The position numbers were made by a program, and so were the translations under genes. A model generated the notes under the pieces. That model did no database searches and was not told the origin of the DNA. It saw only the letters and a list, made by a program, of their open reading frames with translations. This document shows positions 35,801 to 47,240 of a DNA stretch of 64,000 nt, one piece after another (the stretch's first letter is position 1; every line of letters begins with the position of its first letter). Source of the stretch: Ampullaceana balthica (taxonomy: Eukaryota; Mollusca; Gastropoda; Lymnaeidae); contig CALYLW010000040.1 in assembly GCA_944989445.1 (NCBI GenBank), forward strand, positions 1,067,818-1,131,817, given 5' to 3'.

Positions 35801-38800
35801 GGATTAGCTCCATCCTCCAACAGTTGTTTTACTGTTGCCACATCAGACTAAGGAACAAACATTTGTAACATCAATTCACCAAAATTATATTTCTTTACTA
35901 TTATTCTGTTGACTGCGAGTCACATTAAGGTTGACTTAATTCAAAACAATAATATCTAGGTCTCTTTTCTTTATGTAATGGCTCTTGTACAACTAAAACT
36001 ATAATACATGTATTGGTTCTCACAGCTGACAAGTGAAAAGAAGATGCATCACATCCCCTTACAACCACATATTCCCTGTTTTATAATTTGATTTCCAATC
36101 CTAACTGAATGTGCCATCCAACAAGTCAAGTTGGTGCAAACAATAACCTAACTGAATGTGCCATCCAACAAGTTGGTGCAAACAATAACCTAACTGAATG
36201 TGCCACTCAACAAGTTAGTGCAAACAATAACCTAACTGAATGTGCCATCCAACAAGTCAAGTTGGTGCAAACAATAACCTAACTGAATGTTAGGGGTCTA
36301 CCGATATGCATTTTTGCCGATATTTTTTTTACCGATATGAGTGCCGATATGAGTATTTGTAAGGACAAAAGCAAGCAGTCATATTTGATGACGTCATTCT
36401 TAAATTTATCACTCGTAATTATTTATCTTTCAAATTAGGGGACTAACGATATTCATTTTTGCTGATATTACCAATATTTTTTTCCTACATGAAAGCCGAT
36501 ATGAGTATTTGTTGGGACAAAAACCAGCGGTTTTATTTGATGACGTCATTCTTAAATTTATCACTCCTAATTATTTATATTTTATATTAGGGGTCTACCG
36601 ATATGCATTTTTGCCAATATTACCGATATTTTTTTCCGATATGAGTATTTGTTAAGACAACAAACAAAAAAAACAGCGGTCATATTTGATGACGTCATTC
36701 TTAAATTTATCACTCGTAATTATTTATATTTTGTAATTTAGGGGTCTACCGATATGCATTTTTGCTGATATTACCGATATTTTTTTCCGTTATGAGTATT
36801 TGTTAGGCAAAAAAAAACAGCGGTCATAGTTGATGACGTCATGTGTAATTATTTATAATGTATAATTTCGGGGTCTACACTCTACCGATATCCAGTTATG
36901 CCGATATTACCGATTTATTAATTTTTTTCCGAAACTAAGTTTCTGATGTGTTTAACAAGTTCCAGATCATGACCTACATAGGACTCATGACAAAACAAAC
37001 CGTCCTTTATGAAAATGTACAAGCAAAATTAGGTACTCCTTTTGAAACTTCAACTTTTGACTCATAATTATTAATTCTAACCAATAGTTTAATGGCTTTT
37101 GCACACGGCCACCTTTTATGAATGAAACAATGAGAACAAAGCAATAGTAATAGAGTGAAATGAGGTTGAAGGATGAATGGTTGCCCATGACAACAAGTCT
37201 GCACACGGTACATTTTGTTATTCCATACGAAACGAAATGTTTTAGACATCTGCGATTCTATGTGCATCTTTGCTATTAGAGCAATTACGTGAACATAAAG
37301 TTTACATGTTATCCATTTATTAGAGCAATTACGGTATACTTGGCATCGGCACTATTTACACAGTATTTCCGAGCATACGAAAATCGGCCGATACCTAAAA
37401 AATATCATAGCACTTGGCACACTGTATCGTGGCTGTAGATATTAATACTAGGACTCTTTTGGCTATTTCAATACCGGTATCGGGATCGATATATTAATTT
37501 GTCGAGATATTGTAAATCTAAATGATAGTTGTTTTTGTTGTTTTTTTTTGGTCAAAATATCACTTATTATGAAATATCGGTGACGTCAATATCGGGACCT
37601 TTACATGCTACCGATACCGATATCCTGATATCGGTGCCGATATATCAGCCAGCCGATATATCGGTAGACCCCTACTGAATGTGCCATCCAACAAGTCAAG
37701 TTAGTGCAAACAATAACCTAACTGAATGTGCCATCCAACAAGTCAAGTTGGTGCAAACAATAACCTAACTGAATGTGCCATCCAACAAGTTAGTGCAAAC
37801 AATAACCTAACTGAATGTGCCATCCAACAAGTCAAGTTGGTGCAAACAATAACCTAACTGAATGTGCCATCCAACAAGTCAAGTTGGTGCAAACAATAAC
37901 CTAACTGAATGTGCCATCCAACAAGTTGGTGCAAACAATAACCTAACTGAATGTGCCATCCAACAAGTTGGTGCAAACAATAACCTAACTGAATATGCCA
38001 CCCAACAAGTTGGTGCAAACAATAAACATCCTGAATATTACTTGTAATGTTTAAAGACTTACTTAGGACTTGTATATAGTTTACAGAGATTTTCATTGTA
38101 TCATTGACCTAAGGCCTATGGGGCCCCATCTCAGATCTCAACTTTTCCGTCTGCTGACAAATTTGCCACCCAAGGGTTAAATAGTGCCACCCACTTGTGA
38201 TGATAGTGCTGATGTTATTCCCTTGACGTATCAATAGCTAGGGACTGAACCTCATTGCTTGGGGTTCCCAGTTTGTAACAGCAACTTCTGGGGCGCTACC
38301 GGTACTTAAATACAGATAGTTTTTGTTAAGGCAAAAACCACACCCCTTTACAGTTTACAATGTATGTTCTCTATACATGGTATCAAAGACACAGATTACG
38401 AAATTAGATGTAATAATTGTATTTAGCAAAATACATGCACTAACCTTAATAGTTGCTACTTGTAATGGTGTTTCTCCTTTAGCATTACGCTTGACTAAAT
38501 ACGATTTACGCTTTCTCTTATTAATACTGGCAGATGTGTTGAGAAGATCTTTGTTTTCAAATGATAATTCAAGGTTATTTTCTAGCACTGATGTTTCACT
38601 GAGTGTTTCTGCAGCGTCACAGTGTAAAGAAGCGGTAGAGTTGTTTTGTTCAGATTTATCTGCCTTTATTTTTTGTTTCCTTGCAATTTTCGTTGCAGGT
38701 TCCTTTTTTTCTTTTACAGAACTGAATTCTTGCTTAACCAAGGAATGAGGTGTTTGTTTAGTGATCACCTTCTTTGGAACTTTGGTTTCTTTAATACTTT

Positions 38801-40032
38801 TTTCTTTTTGTTGACAGGTGTTTTTTCTTGTATTTTCATTCTGTTCTTGGGTTGCAACACAATCTGTTTTTTTGGCCATCACACATTTTCCTGGTGAAAA
38901 TTATTTATTTAATGAACTAAGCGATTAATAAATAAACCATGTGTTCATGATATAAAAATATGATTCACTAAGAAAAATAACCCTCTCCTGTAAAAATTAA
39001 CGCGAAAAGTAATAATAGAGATCATATTGTTGAAAAGTTATATAAACATCAAATTTGATATCAGTTTGGTAATTTTAAGTTAAATGTCTCTGACTTGCAC
39101 GTATTAAGCAGGAAAACTGTCATAAGACCAAACTCGAATTTGAGGCCACTTAAACGTCCGGTATTTCTCCAACGTCTATTAAATGACTCTTGTGATATAA
39201 ATAGAAACACTTGCAGCCTTGACTGTTGTTCACATCAAAGGCATCACCGCCGCACTGCACGTTAGTGTTAGCTCTCGTACAATGCCTCAGAAACTAAGCA
39301 AATTTTAAAAAAATTATTCATTAGCCAAAATCGACTAACAATGATGACATGTATATTATTTGTATACCCGAATATTAAGCAGGCGATTTGATGCCTCCAC
39401 CGCTTGCTTATTAGCTCTCGTATGCTGCCCTGCATCTTAATCGTAACACAATAAAAAATTAACTCCTGGTAATAAGCTAATTAGGATTAACCGGTTCTGA
39501 TTAAACAGGACCGGTCCTGAGCTGAGGACTGGTTAACAACCTTACTTTGTAATGATAATTTTTTTCAGTGAGTGAAAGTTAACATATTCATGGACTATGC
39601 AAACGTAATTGATAACAAAATATTTTAGCTATATTTTTATGACTTTAAGATATGACCTACACCAAAGCAATTTACAGTCGAAACCGGTTAAGTCGACGGC
39701 ATTGGGGTATGAAAAATGGCGTCGACATAACCGATGATCGAGTTAAAACGAAAACCAATATGGCGGCAAAATATTAACATGTGCTTGAAATTTCTTTATG
39801 TACATGATTAATTAGTTAGCGTTAATTAGTGATGGGACGATTAATCGTAATCGTATCGGAACCCTAATATTTCTTCACTCTTTCCTAAGGTTGTAATGAC
39901 CGTTCGTTTTAAGGACCGTTTAAAATTTAAATATAACCATGTTTCCCACTCAGGAAAACGGGAAAAAGTCGGGAATTCTTTAAAAAAAATTTCTCGGCCT
40001 TGAAAGTCGGGAAAAGTTATGACTAATCTGGA

Positions 40033-40095
<63 letters not shown>

Positions 40096-43000
40096 ATATA
40101 TATATGCTGAAGTAAAGGACTTTGATTACGTCTCTGTCATGTTTCGATTCCATTCAATTAAAAATAAGTTACCAGTTTATAATTGTCTGCGCATGCGCTA
40201 AAAGGTCAAAGTTTACGCCTCGCCTAGTCCCATTGCGCGTTTGCAATGCCGTCGAATCAGCGAATAAAAAATAAACTTATCAATATGGTAATTTTAAGTT
40301 TAATGCTTTTGATGTGCAGGATATCTGTTACTATCAGAACGCTCTCGAATTTCCTCAGTCTTGTAATAATATAAATAAAACTATTGCGGCCTTGACCGTT
40401 GATCACAGCACGCGTGGGCTGTGTGTTAGACCTCGGCCGGCAACTATGTCTAAGCGAATTTTTAAAAAAATCATTCCTTATCAGAATTCGACCTCCAAAA
40501 GTGATGACGTGTATATTAATAATATTATATAAATGTACTGGATTATTAAGAAAATGATTTGATTTCATCGTCACGCGCGTGTTAGTGTCAAAGTCACATA
40601 TCTTACTGGTAACAAAGCAACAACAATGACAACAAACATTTAAAATAATAATAAATTTTTATTTAATCATATAAAAACCACCGGCCACCGTCGATTCTCA
40701 ATACAAACCTTTATTTTCAATTCTAAAGATATTCGTTTATCTTAAAAAATATAATGATCAATGCATCAGAAGATGAATTAAGTTTAATAATAATATAACA
40801 TGCAATGCGAAATAATGATGGATTAAAGATCGCTAACGCCGATTTACATCTAATTCACACATGGATCGAAAAAGAAAGAAGATAATCACATCCGGTAATA
40901 TTTATTGAAATCTCGTACAATCACACAATAGCCGGAAGTCTCGAAGAAAGCTAGATGTCAACACTATTTTGAACTAAAAATGCATTGCTGGCGAACCGAC
41001 GAGGATCGAGCTAAGCAACGTTAAGTTGCAAATTTGGACCTCTTTTGTGCTCGAGGTATTAGGTTTCGGCGACTTAGAAAAATCGAATTAGCCGATGAAA
41101 AAATGCAAAGACAAAGAGAGAATTTGGCGGTTCCAATAAAAAACGTCGAGATAGTGGGGTGGTTGAGCTAACCGAGCTCGAGGTAAGTGGGTTCGACTGT
41201 ATATCAAATTTAAGTTTTAGATTATTGATTTTGTTTAATTTTAGAAATCTATTTCATAATTATATTTAAAATCTTTCTTGAACTGCATTTACCATCCAGT
41301 ATGTTTGACATTTGCATACAAAGAGCTGCCATGTGAGAGAGTTGTTTATCCACATTAACTTGGGTGAAACGAGATGGCATTCCACAAACGGGACATGTTT
41401 TTCCATGACAGTTATTGGCACAGAGACTGCAGAAAAAAATATTTAGAAAAATAAAAATTATTAACCTTAAAGCATAAATAAAATAAAATTTTGTATCTCT
41501 TTATAACGCCTAACTCTATTAGAAATTAATCTATTGCAAGTAGGAAACTTAAAATTTTAATGGGAAAAATTTACTTATATTTATATTTCACATGTTTAAC
41601 CAGAAACTTTCTTTATATGTTTTGTTAAGTTATGAATGTTTTTGTAGTTAAAATAAACTTTTCTTTATTTTTTATGTGAAGCACTGTAAGCCCAGCCTCA
41701 GGTACAGCATTATACATGTTCTCATATTATCATTATTTCTTTGTTAACATTAATAAAATATTCAATGAAAATAATTACCGACAAAGTCGATGTTCACACT
41801 GTCCTAGTGAAAAGAGTTCCTCACAAAATTTGAAGCTATAAAATAATTTGTAAAAAGTTGTTAGGTTAAGGCATAGGTCAAATTATCTCTTAAAATTATA
41901 TATTACTAATTACAGATTTATTTGTTTGTAACTTGTGTGTTTTAATCATTATTCAAGTAAAAAATATGCCTCACAATGATATTTTATAAAGGACTACATT
42001 GATGTGAGCAAGTATTATTTTATGTACTAAAACTCCTTAGAGCGAGATCAGCACCAAACTATAATAAATGTGATGCAGAGGGATCAATTCATTTGTGCAG
42101 CATAACTTGAAGCATATGTCATGCAAAGAATTTCACAAATATTTCAGCAGCCAGCCTAACTTGTTGAAGGCCATAAGTTCTTCGGAGAAATATGCTTGGG
42201 CTCAGCCTCAGAGCAAATCTATGATTTTAACGTCAATTTCCTCAAATGTGGACAATTTTGATGATAATGACTCAGAATGAGATAATTTCACTACAATTTG
42301 GTAAACTTCAGTAATTAGGCTAGTTACTAAATTATTACTAAATTACTGTATCTTTTCAGTCAGCTAGTGTGGTGCACTGAACACTCAGTTAATACAAGTT
42401 TATAATTAAATAAGAACAATATTTCATGTATTTTAACTATAATTTTTTTTTGTACAACACTTAACATTGGGGCCATCCATTAATGACGTCACACTATTTT
42501 GGCCGATTTTTTACCCCCCCTCGTCACAAATACTTAGACCCCCCTCCAATATGGCGTCACAAAGCTTTTACCACAAAAGCTGTATTTTCTATTTGAAAAT
42601 TAGCATGTTTCAAATCACTTTTTTGTCATTTAAGTATGTATTTAGTGTAAGGCTGCACTCTAATATCGTAACACGCGTGAAGCCAAGTAAAACATCATTA
42701 AATAAATTTTAAGCAATCAAATATTTAAGTGGAACTTATAGTTAAAGTTGCGCGTTTTGATGTGACATCACGTTTCTTAAACTTTAAACACCCTCTCCCC
42801 ATCTTCACAAATGTAGATGCCCCAGGTGCTTGACGTCATTTATGGACAGCCCCATTTGCCACATTTGATCAAAATTTTGTGTGTCCTCTTTTTCCATCCG
42901 ACAATTATGGTAACCCTAACTAGTACTAGTACTAGCTAACAAGGCCTACTTAGTACTTAGTAACTTAGCCTACATTCTAGTAAATTCTACATAGTTACAG

Positions 43001-43682
43001 TCTTATAGACACTTATAGTCTACTACTACTACTGACTGACTACTGCCCCACTGCTAATACTAAAAATAAATAAAACAAACCCGTAAAAACCAAGTTTTTG
43101 ACTATAAATTATCCCTTATATATGAGACGTAACTAACAGTATTGATTATTTTCAAACGCTACAAACATTTACAGACTGAATCTGTCTTAACTCAACTTTG
43201 CTTCATAACCATAAGGGGGGGGGGCCAAGCTCAGAATGACACGTAAAATGTAAAAAAAAGCACGCCGGTACTTCAAAATCAATGGGTCTCAACGCGTCAA
43301 CTCAAACTCTCACGTGGGAAAAAAACAATAACAAACCGTGAATTTGAATTACATACTCATACGTTATTTATAAGGACTAGTTAAGTAATACTTAGTAAGT
43401 GAGCGACTGTAAGTTACAGTTACTGTACCACTAAATCACTATTAATAATTAACTATCTAAACTATCTATATTTATATATTATTATAAAGACTATCACTAT
43501 CACTGATCACTATGGCATGGCTTAGTCTTCATTTGACATTTATTTACGGCACGATCTTGATCTACCTACCATTTCTGACAACATATTGAACTTTTAAGGC
43601 CATTTAGAGCATTAATGGTGCGTAAAAATGTTGACGAGTAGCCCTGACATTGTGGACTAATTTTAGATTCTGCTAATGACAT
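32829..43682 (-). CDS. BARD1: BRCA1-associated RING domain protein 1 (11 exons, complete)
   Basis: RING partner of BRCA1 in the nuclear ubiquitin ligase that acts on histone H2A in DNA repair. Coding exons, 5' to 3' on the minus strand: 43682-43570, 41835-41779, 41426-41293, 38890-38445, 35847-35767, 35551-35379, 35252-35147, 34730-34607, 34220-34119, 33803-33682, 33173-32829. All joints are in phase; 1803 bp, 600 aa (human 777). RING ligands C35, C38, C51, H53, C56, C59, C68 and C71 have exactly the human spacing. Exon 4 encodes a charged, low-complexity linker that is shorter than in vertebrates. Ankyrin repeats at about 238-370: RNAKGETPLQVATIK, DYAGWTPLHEAVNHG, NNDTPLHDAVSNHHIDCVKLL, NLHGRTPLDIA. 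Tandem BRCTs at about 371-600: VTHLITG, the GKWIVSTAW helix with its Trp, then LPGLFDGCQFYF and SWLLDSAASFSLL. The exon 9 donor is taken as GTAGGT, which gives the conserved BRCT Trp and keeps phase. Confidence 0.95.
33176..33420 (-). mobile_element. Penelope-like fragment with hammerhead-like core (copy 1)
   Basis: About 170 bases match 56376-56550. On the minus strand CTGATGA (33279-33273) and GAAA (33261-33258) frame a short stem, followed by ATG-8 nt-CAT. This is the layout of hammerhead ribozymes known in Penelope-like elements. Stem II is damaged here (GCC/GCC). The repeat edge lies within a few bases of the BARD1 exon 11 acceptor. The right limit is approximate. Confidence 0.6.
34333..34415 (+). 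repeat. 41-bp tandem duplication
   Basis: TTTGTTTAAGATGATAGGTG.. is repeated once after 41 bases, in BARD1 intron 8. No other meaning is apparent. Confidence 0.8.
36105..38030 (+). repeat. 41/46-bp minisatellite split by a transposon
   Basis: Units AACCTAACTGAATGTGCCAT.. of 41 or 46 bp (with or without a TCAAG insertion) run at 36105-36290 and continue at 37675-38030, about a dozen copies in all. The 1384-bp insert between them is the hAT element at 36291. The array lies in BARD1 intron 4. Reading frames through it (QLVGWHIQLGYCLH on the minus strand) are artefacts. Confidence 0.9.
36291..37674 (+). mobile_element. hAT element (non-autonomous) inside minisatellite
   Basis: Ends TAGGGGTCTACCGATAT and ATATCGGTAGACCCCTA form a 17-bp inverted repeat. 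CTGAATGT flanks both sides (36283-36290, 37675-37682), a perfect 8-bp target duplication. The first 600 bases are four to five tandem copies of a roughly 150-bp subterminal unit, each restarting with AGGGGTCTACCGATAT or a variant (36291, 36438, 36589, 36739, 36867) and containing GATGACGTCATTCTTAAATT. At 36970-37290 it holds the 300-bp module also seen at 1800-2130 and 16130-16390. No transposase frame. Confidence 0.9.
39675..41199 (+). mobile_element. pogo-like TIR element (copy C)
   Basis: 1525 bp with ends CAGTCGAAACCGGTTAAG and TAAGTGGGTTCGACTG, TA on both sides (39673-39674, 41200-41201). It holds the hAT left end (TAGTGATGGGACGATTAATC at about 39826) and a long (TA)n tract at 40034-40104, which is the uninterrupted version of the site hit by B' in copy B. 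No transposase. Lies in BARD1 intron 3. Confidence 0.85.
40034..40105 (+). repeat. (TA)n microsatellite
   Basis: About 70 bases of nearly pure TA inside pogo-like copy C. The YIYIYI open frame over it is an artefact. Confidence 0.95.
42095..42283 (+). other. short open frame of unknown origin
   Basis: In BARD1 intron 1, opposite strand. The frame upstream (ARSAPNYNKCDAEGSIHLC) and downstream of the ATG stays open apart from one shift, and ends with an acidic tail (NFDDNDSE). The composition looks protein-like, and it lies 190 bp before a TIR element. It may be the C-terminal scrap of a transposase. I do not recognise it, and it has no visible splice partners. Confidence 0.3.
42469..42853. 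mobile_element. TIR MITE related to 7917-10369
   Basis: Ends GGGGCCATCCATTAATGACG and GACGTCATTTATGGACAGCC are inverted repeats; ATT flanks both sides. 385 bp, non-coding. The interior (TTCTATTTGAAAATTAGCATG.., TAACACGCGTGAAGC) matches the left part of the long copy at 7917. Lies in BARD1 intron 1. Confidence 0.7.
43062..43385 (+). repeat. family R repeat, left half
   Basis: In BARD1 intron 1, about 185 bases from the first exon. It starts AAAACAAACCCGTAAAAACC, then CCCTTATATATGAGAC, ATTTACAGACTGAATCTGTC, a poly-G tract and ACTCTCACGTGGGAAAAAAA. The right half is missing. Confidence 0.75.
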
Positions 43683-43974
43683 GATAAAGTAAAGTATATA
43701 TTATATTTCTACGATATTTTAATCTCCCAATGTAAATCAATGTTTGTCAACAATATCAGCGAGGACTCCCGCCTCAACAGGACATTAAGTTGTTCCGTTT
43801 TTCATTTTTAAATATACTCCAAAACATTTTGGTCCAATATCATCCAATTTTTTATTTTTTAATTATTTTTTTGTGGTGGGGTTTAAATTAGGTGGTGTGG
43901 GGGGCGTGAATACAACAAAATAAAACCTCCATTTTATTGTTAAGACACTGTTAATAGACTACGGTCAATGACTT
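43683..43974. promoter_or_regulatory. probable BARD1 upstream region
   Basis: The only non-repeat sequence directly 5' of the BARD1 ATG before family R begins. It is the likely promoter and 5' UTR by position. No TATA-like or CpG-rich element stands out. Confidence 0.3.
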
Positions 43975-45535
43975 GATCCAATTGTTATTTTTAAATTCCT
44001 TTTATTAACTTCACCGTCTTGTCTCTCTGTCTGTCGTGGTCCAGCCCGTCCGCGGAAAAACAAAAGTACAAAAAAATTACCCACTTCTCGTGACTCGTGA
44101 TGCTATTGAGTTGAAATTTTGCACATAGACTTGTGTCACCTAACAATGCATTTTTTTCAAAATTTCAGATCGATCGAATGTACCGTAATTAAATTAATGA
44201 ATTTTTAGTTAATCTCTATGTATCTCCATGTAGCCGTCTGCTATTGTTCACCTCCACGTGCTGGAGTCTACTCCAGCCATCGATTACCACACCTCCCCTC
44301 CCCCCGGTTTTACAGCAAGGGGATATCAATCGGTTTCAGTCTGTAAATGTTTGTCGCGCGTTGCGTATTATATTGAACATATCAATACTTTAAGTTCTGT
44401 CTCATATATAAGGGATTTATAGTCACAAACTTTGTTTTTACGGGGTATTTTAATTAAATCCCTTACATCAACTTCGCCGTCTTGTCGTGGTCCCGCCCGC
44501 CCGTCCGCGGAAAAACAAACGTAAAAAATGACCCACTTCCCATGATCCTATCGAGCTGAAATTTTGCACATAGACTTGTGTCACCTAACAATGCATTGTA
44601 TAAGAATTTCAGATGGATCTAATGAACCTTAATTAAATTATTCAATTTTTGTTATCTCTATGTTACATGTGTAGCGTCTGCTATAGTTGACCTCCATGTG
44701 TCACTCCAACCCTCGAGATGTCACGGGGGTCTGTCACGCAGTGCGTATTATATTGAACACAATCACAATCAATACCTTTAGTTATGTCTCATATATAAGG
44801 GATTTATAGTTTTAAAAACTTTGTTTTTACGGGTTGTTTTTATTTATATTTCAGATAACATGAATAGCCAAGATAATAGTCGCCTTTCGTACAGTGATGG
44901 CCACCCCACTGTTTAGAGCAGGGGCGTTCAAACTCCAAACTTTTAGCACGGAGGGCCATATTCCTTGAAGTAAAGATATGCGAGGATTAATATCATCAAT
45001 TCAATATCAATCATCAATATACATAATTATTCCCGTTGTCTGTATGTATGTATGTGTGGATGTAACGGATAAGACGTCATATAATATTTTAGGTTATGTT
45101 AGGTAGCGCTGCGATCGATTTTGTATAAAAACATTAAATGGCGTCATTGTTTTATGGTTATATTTTAATTTTTGAAAAGGGAACGATGTAAAAATATGTG
45201 GCCTCAACGCCTTACCTCAACGCCTTACCTCAACGCCTTACCTCAACTCCTAGTGTAAACCACCTGGTTAAAACACGAGATGTGTTCACCGATGGCTGGC
45301 GTGAAGTCAAGTGACCCGTAAAATGTAAACAATAGCGACTTCTACATATAGTTTTATATAGATAAACTAAAAATGCATTAATTTTATTACGGTACGTTCG
45401 ATCGATCTGAAATTTTGATACGATGCATTGTTAGGTGACACAAGTATGTGTGCCAAATTTCAGCTCGATGGCATCACGGAAAGTGGGTCATTTTTTACTT
45501 TTGTTTTTTCGCGACGTACGAAGAGATGACGACAG

Positions 45536-45602
<67 letters not shown>

Positions 45603-47240
45603 GAGAGAGAGAGAGACAAGAATTCGAAGTTAATATAAGGGATTTAATAAAACAAACCCGTAAAAAAAAGTTTTGGACTATAAATCCCTTATATGAGACA
45701 TAACTAAAAGTATTGATTATGTTCAAACGCGACAAACATTTACAGACTGAATCTGTCTTAACTCCCCTTTGCTTTATAAACCGGGAGGGGAAAGGTCTGG
45801 TCACCGATCGCTGGACCGAGCTCAGCGTGACACGTAAAATGTAAACATAAGCACCCCGGTACATCGCGTCAACGCCTGAACTGAGCTGTCACGAGAGAAA
45901 AAAACAATAACAAACCGTTAAATTGAATTACATACCTCGTATAGAGATAAACTAAAAATGCATTAATTTAATTACGGTACATTCAATCGATCTGAAATTT
46001 TGATAAGATGCATTGTTAGGTGACACGGATCCATGTACCAAATTTCAGCTCGATGGCTTCACGGGAAGTGGGTCATTTTCTACTTTTGTTTTTCCGCCCG
46101 CCCAACAAGACAGAGAGACAGAGACGGCGGTGAAGTTAATATAAGGGATTTAAAAACAAAGTTTTTGACTATAAATCCCTTATATGTGAGACAGAACTTA
46201 AAGTATTGATTATGTTCCAACGCGACAAACTTTTACAGCCTAAAACTGAGTGAACTCCTCCGCCACGAGATGTGTTCACCTCTGGCTGGCGTGAAGTCAA
46301 GTGACCCGTAAAATGTAAACAAAGCGACCGCTACATATAGTTTATATAGATGGGAAAAGTCTGGTATTCGATCGCTTGACCGAGCTCAGCGTGAAAAGTA
46401 AAATGTAAACAAAAGCACGCCGGTGCTTTGATGGGTCGCCTCAACGCGTTAACTCAAACTTTCACGTGGAAAAAAAACAATAACAAACAGTGAGTTTGAA
46501 TTACATACGTTATATAAGGATAAACTAAAAATGCATTAATTTAATTACGGTACGTTCGATCGATCTAACATTTGATACGATGCATTGTTAGGTGACACGG
46601 GTCCGTGTGCCAAATTTCAGCCCGATCGCATCACGTGAAGTGGGTCATTTTTGACTTTTGTTTTTCCGCCCGCCCAAGACAGACAGACAGAGATGACCGG
46701 CGGTGAAGTTAATATAAGGGATTTATAATAAAATAAAACAAACCCTTAAAAACAAAGTTTTTGACTATAAATCCCTTATATATGAGACATAACTAACAGT
46801 ATTGATTATTTTCAAACGCTACAAACATTTACCGACTGAATCTGTCTTAACTCAACTTTGCTTCATAACCCTAGGGGGGGGGGCGAGCTCAGCATGACAC
46901 GTAAAATGTAAACAAAAGCATGCCGGTACTTCGATGGGTCGACGTCAAAGCGTCAACTCAAACTCTCACGTGGGAAAAAAACAATAACAAACCGTGAATT
47001 TTAATTACATACGTTATATAAGGATAAACTAAAATGCATTAATTTATTTACGGTACGTTCGATTGATCTGAAATTTTGATACGATGCATTGTTAGGTGAG
47101 ACGGGTCCATGTGCCAAATTTCAGCTCGATGGGATTACGGGAAAAGGGTCATTTTTTACTTTTGTTTTTCCGCCCGCCCAAGACAGAGAGAGATGATGAC
47201 AGACAGAGAGAGACGGCGGTGAAGTTAATATAAGGGATTT
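43975..47240. repeat. cluster of family R repeats, both orientations
   Basis: At least six copies or part-copies. Minus-oriented ones lie at about 43975-44450 and 44455-44850. Plus-oriented ones lie at about 45390-45645 (right half), 45645-46155, 46160-46730 and 46730-47240. A full unit starts AAATCCCTTATAT(A)TGAGAC, runs through a poly-G tract, CACGTGGGAAAAAAACAATA and GATCGATCTGAAATTTTGAT, and ends GAAGTTAATATAAGGGATTT. The ends are a 13-14 bp inverted repeat (AAATCCCTTATAT). Units are about 500 bp and non-coding. I do not recognise the family. Confidence 0.75.
45543..45616 (+). repeat. (GA)n microsatellite
   Basis: About 74 bases of GA, with one GC interruption, inside an R copy where the usual CAGACAGAGA tract stands. 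It gives RERERE or SLSLSL frames that are artefacts. Confidence 0.95.

Noticed and set aside
37854..38096. Repeat protein frame QLVGWHIQLGYCLH on the minus strand
   Set aside because: It follows the 41-bp minisatellite in BARD1 intron 4 and matches no known repeat protein.
38355..38882. A separate 175-residue Lys-rich protein gene
   Set aside because: The frame is BARD1 exon 4; phases and the RNAKGETPLQVATIK ankyrin start join it to the flanking exons.
40019..40201. YIYIYI frame
   Set aside because: Produced by the (TA)n tract in pogo-like copy C.
45435..45864. RERERE / SLSLSL frames
   Set aside because: They are created by a (GA)n microsatellite within a family R repeat.
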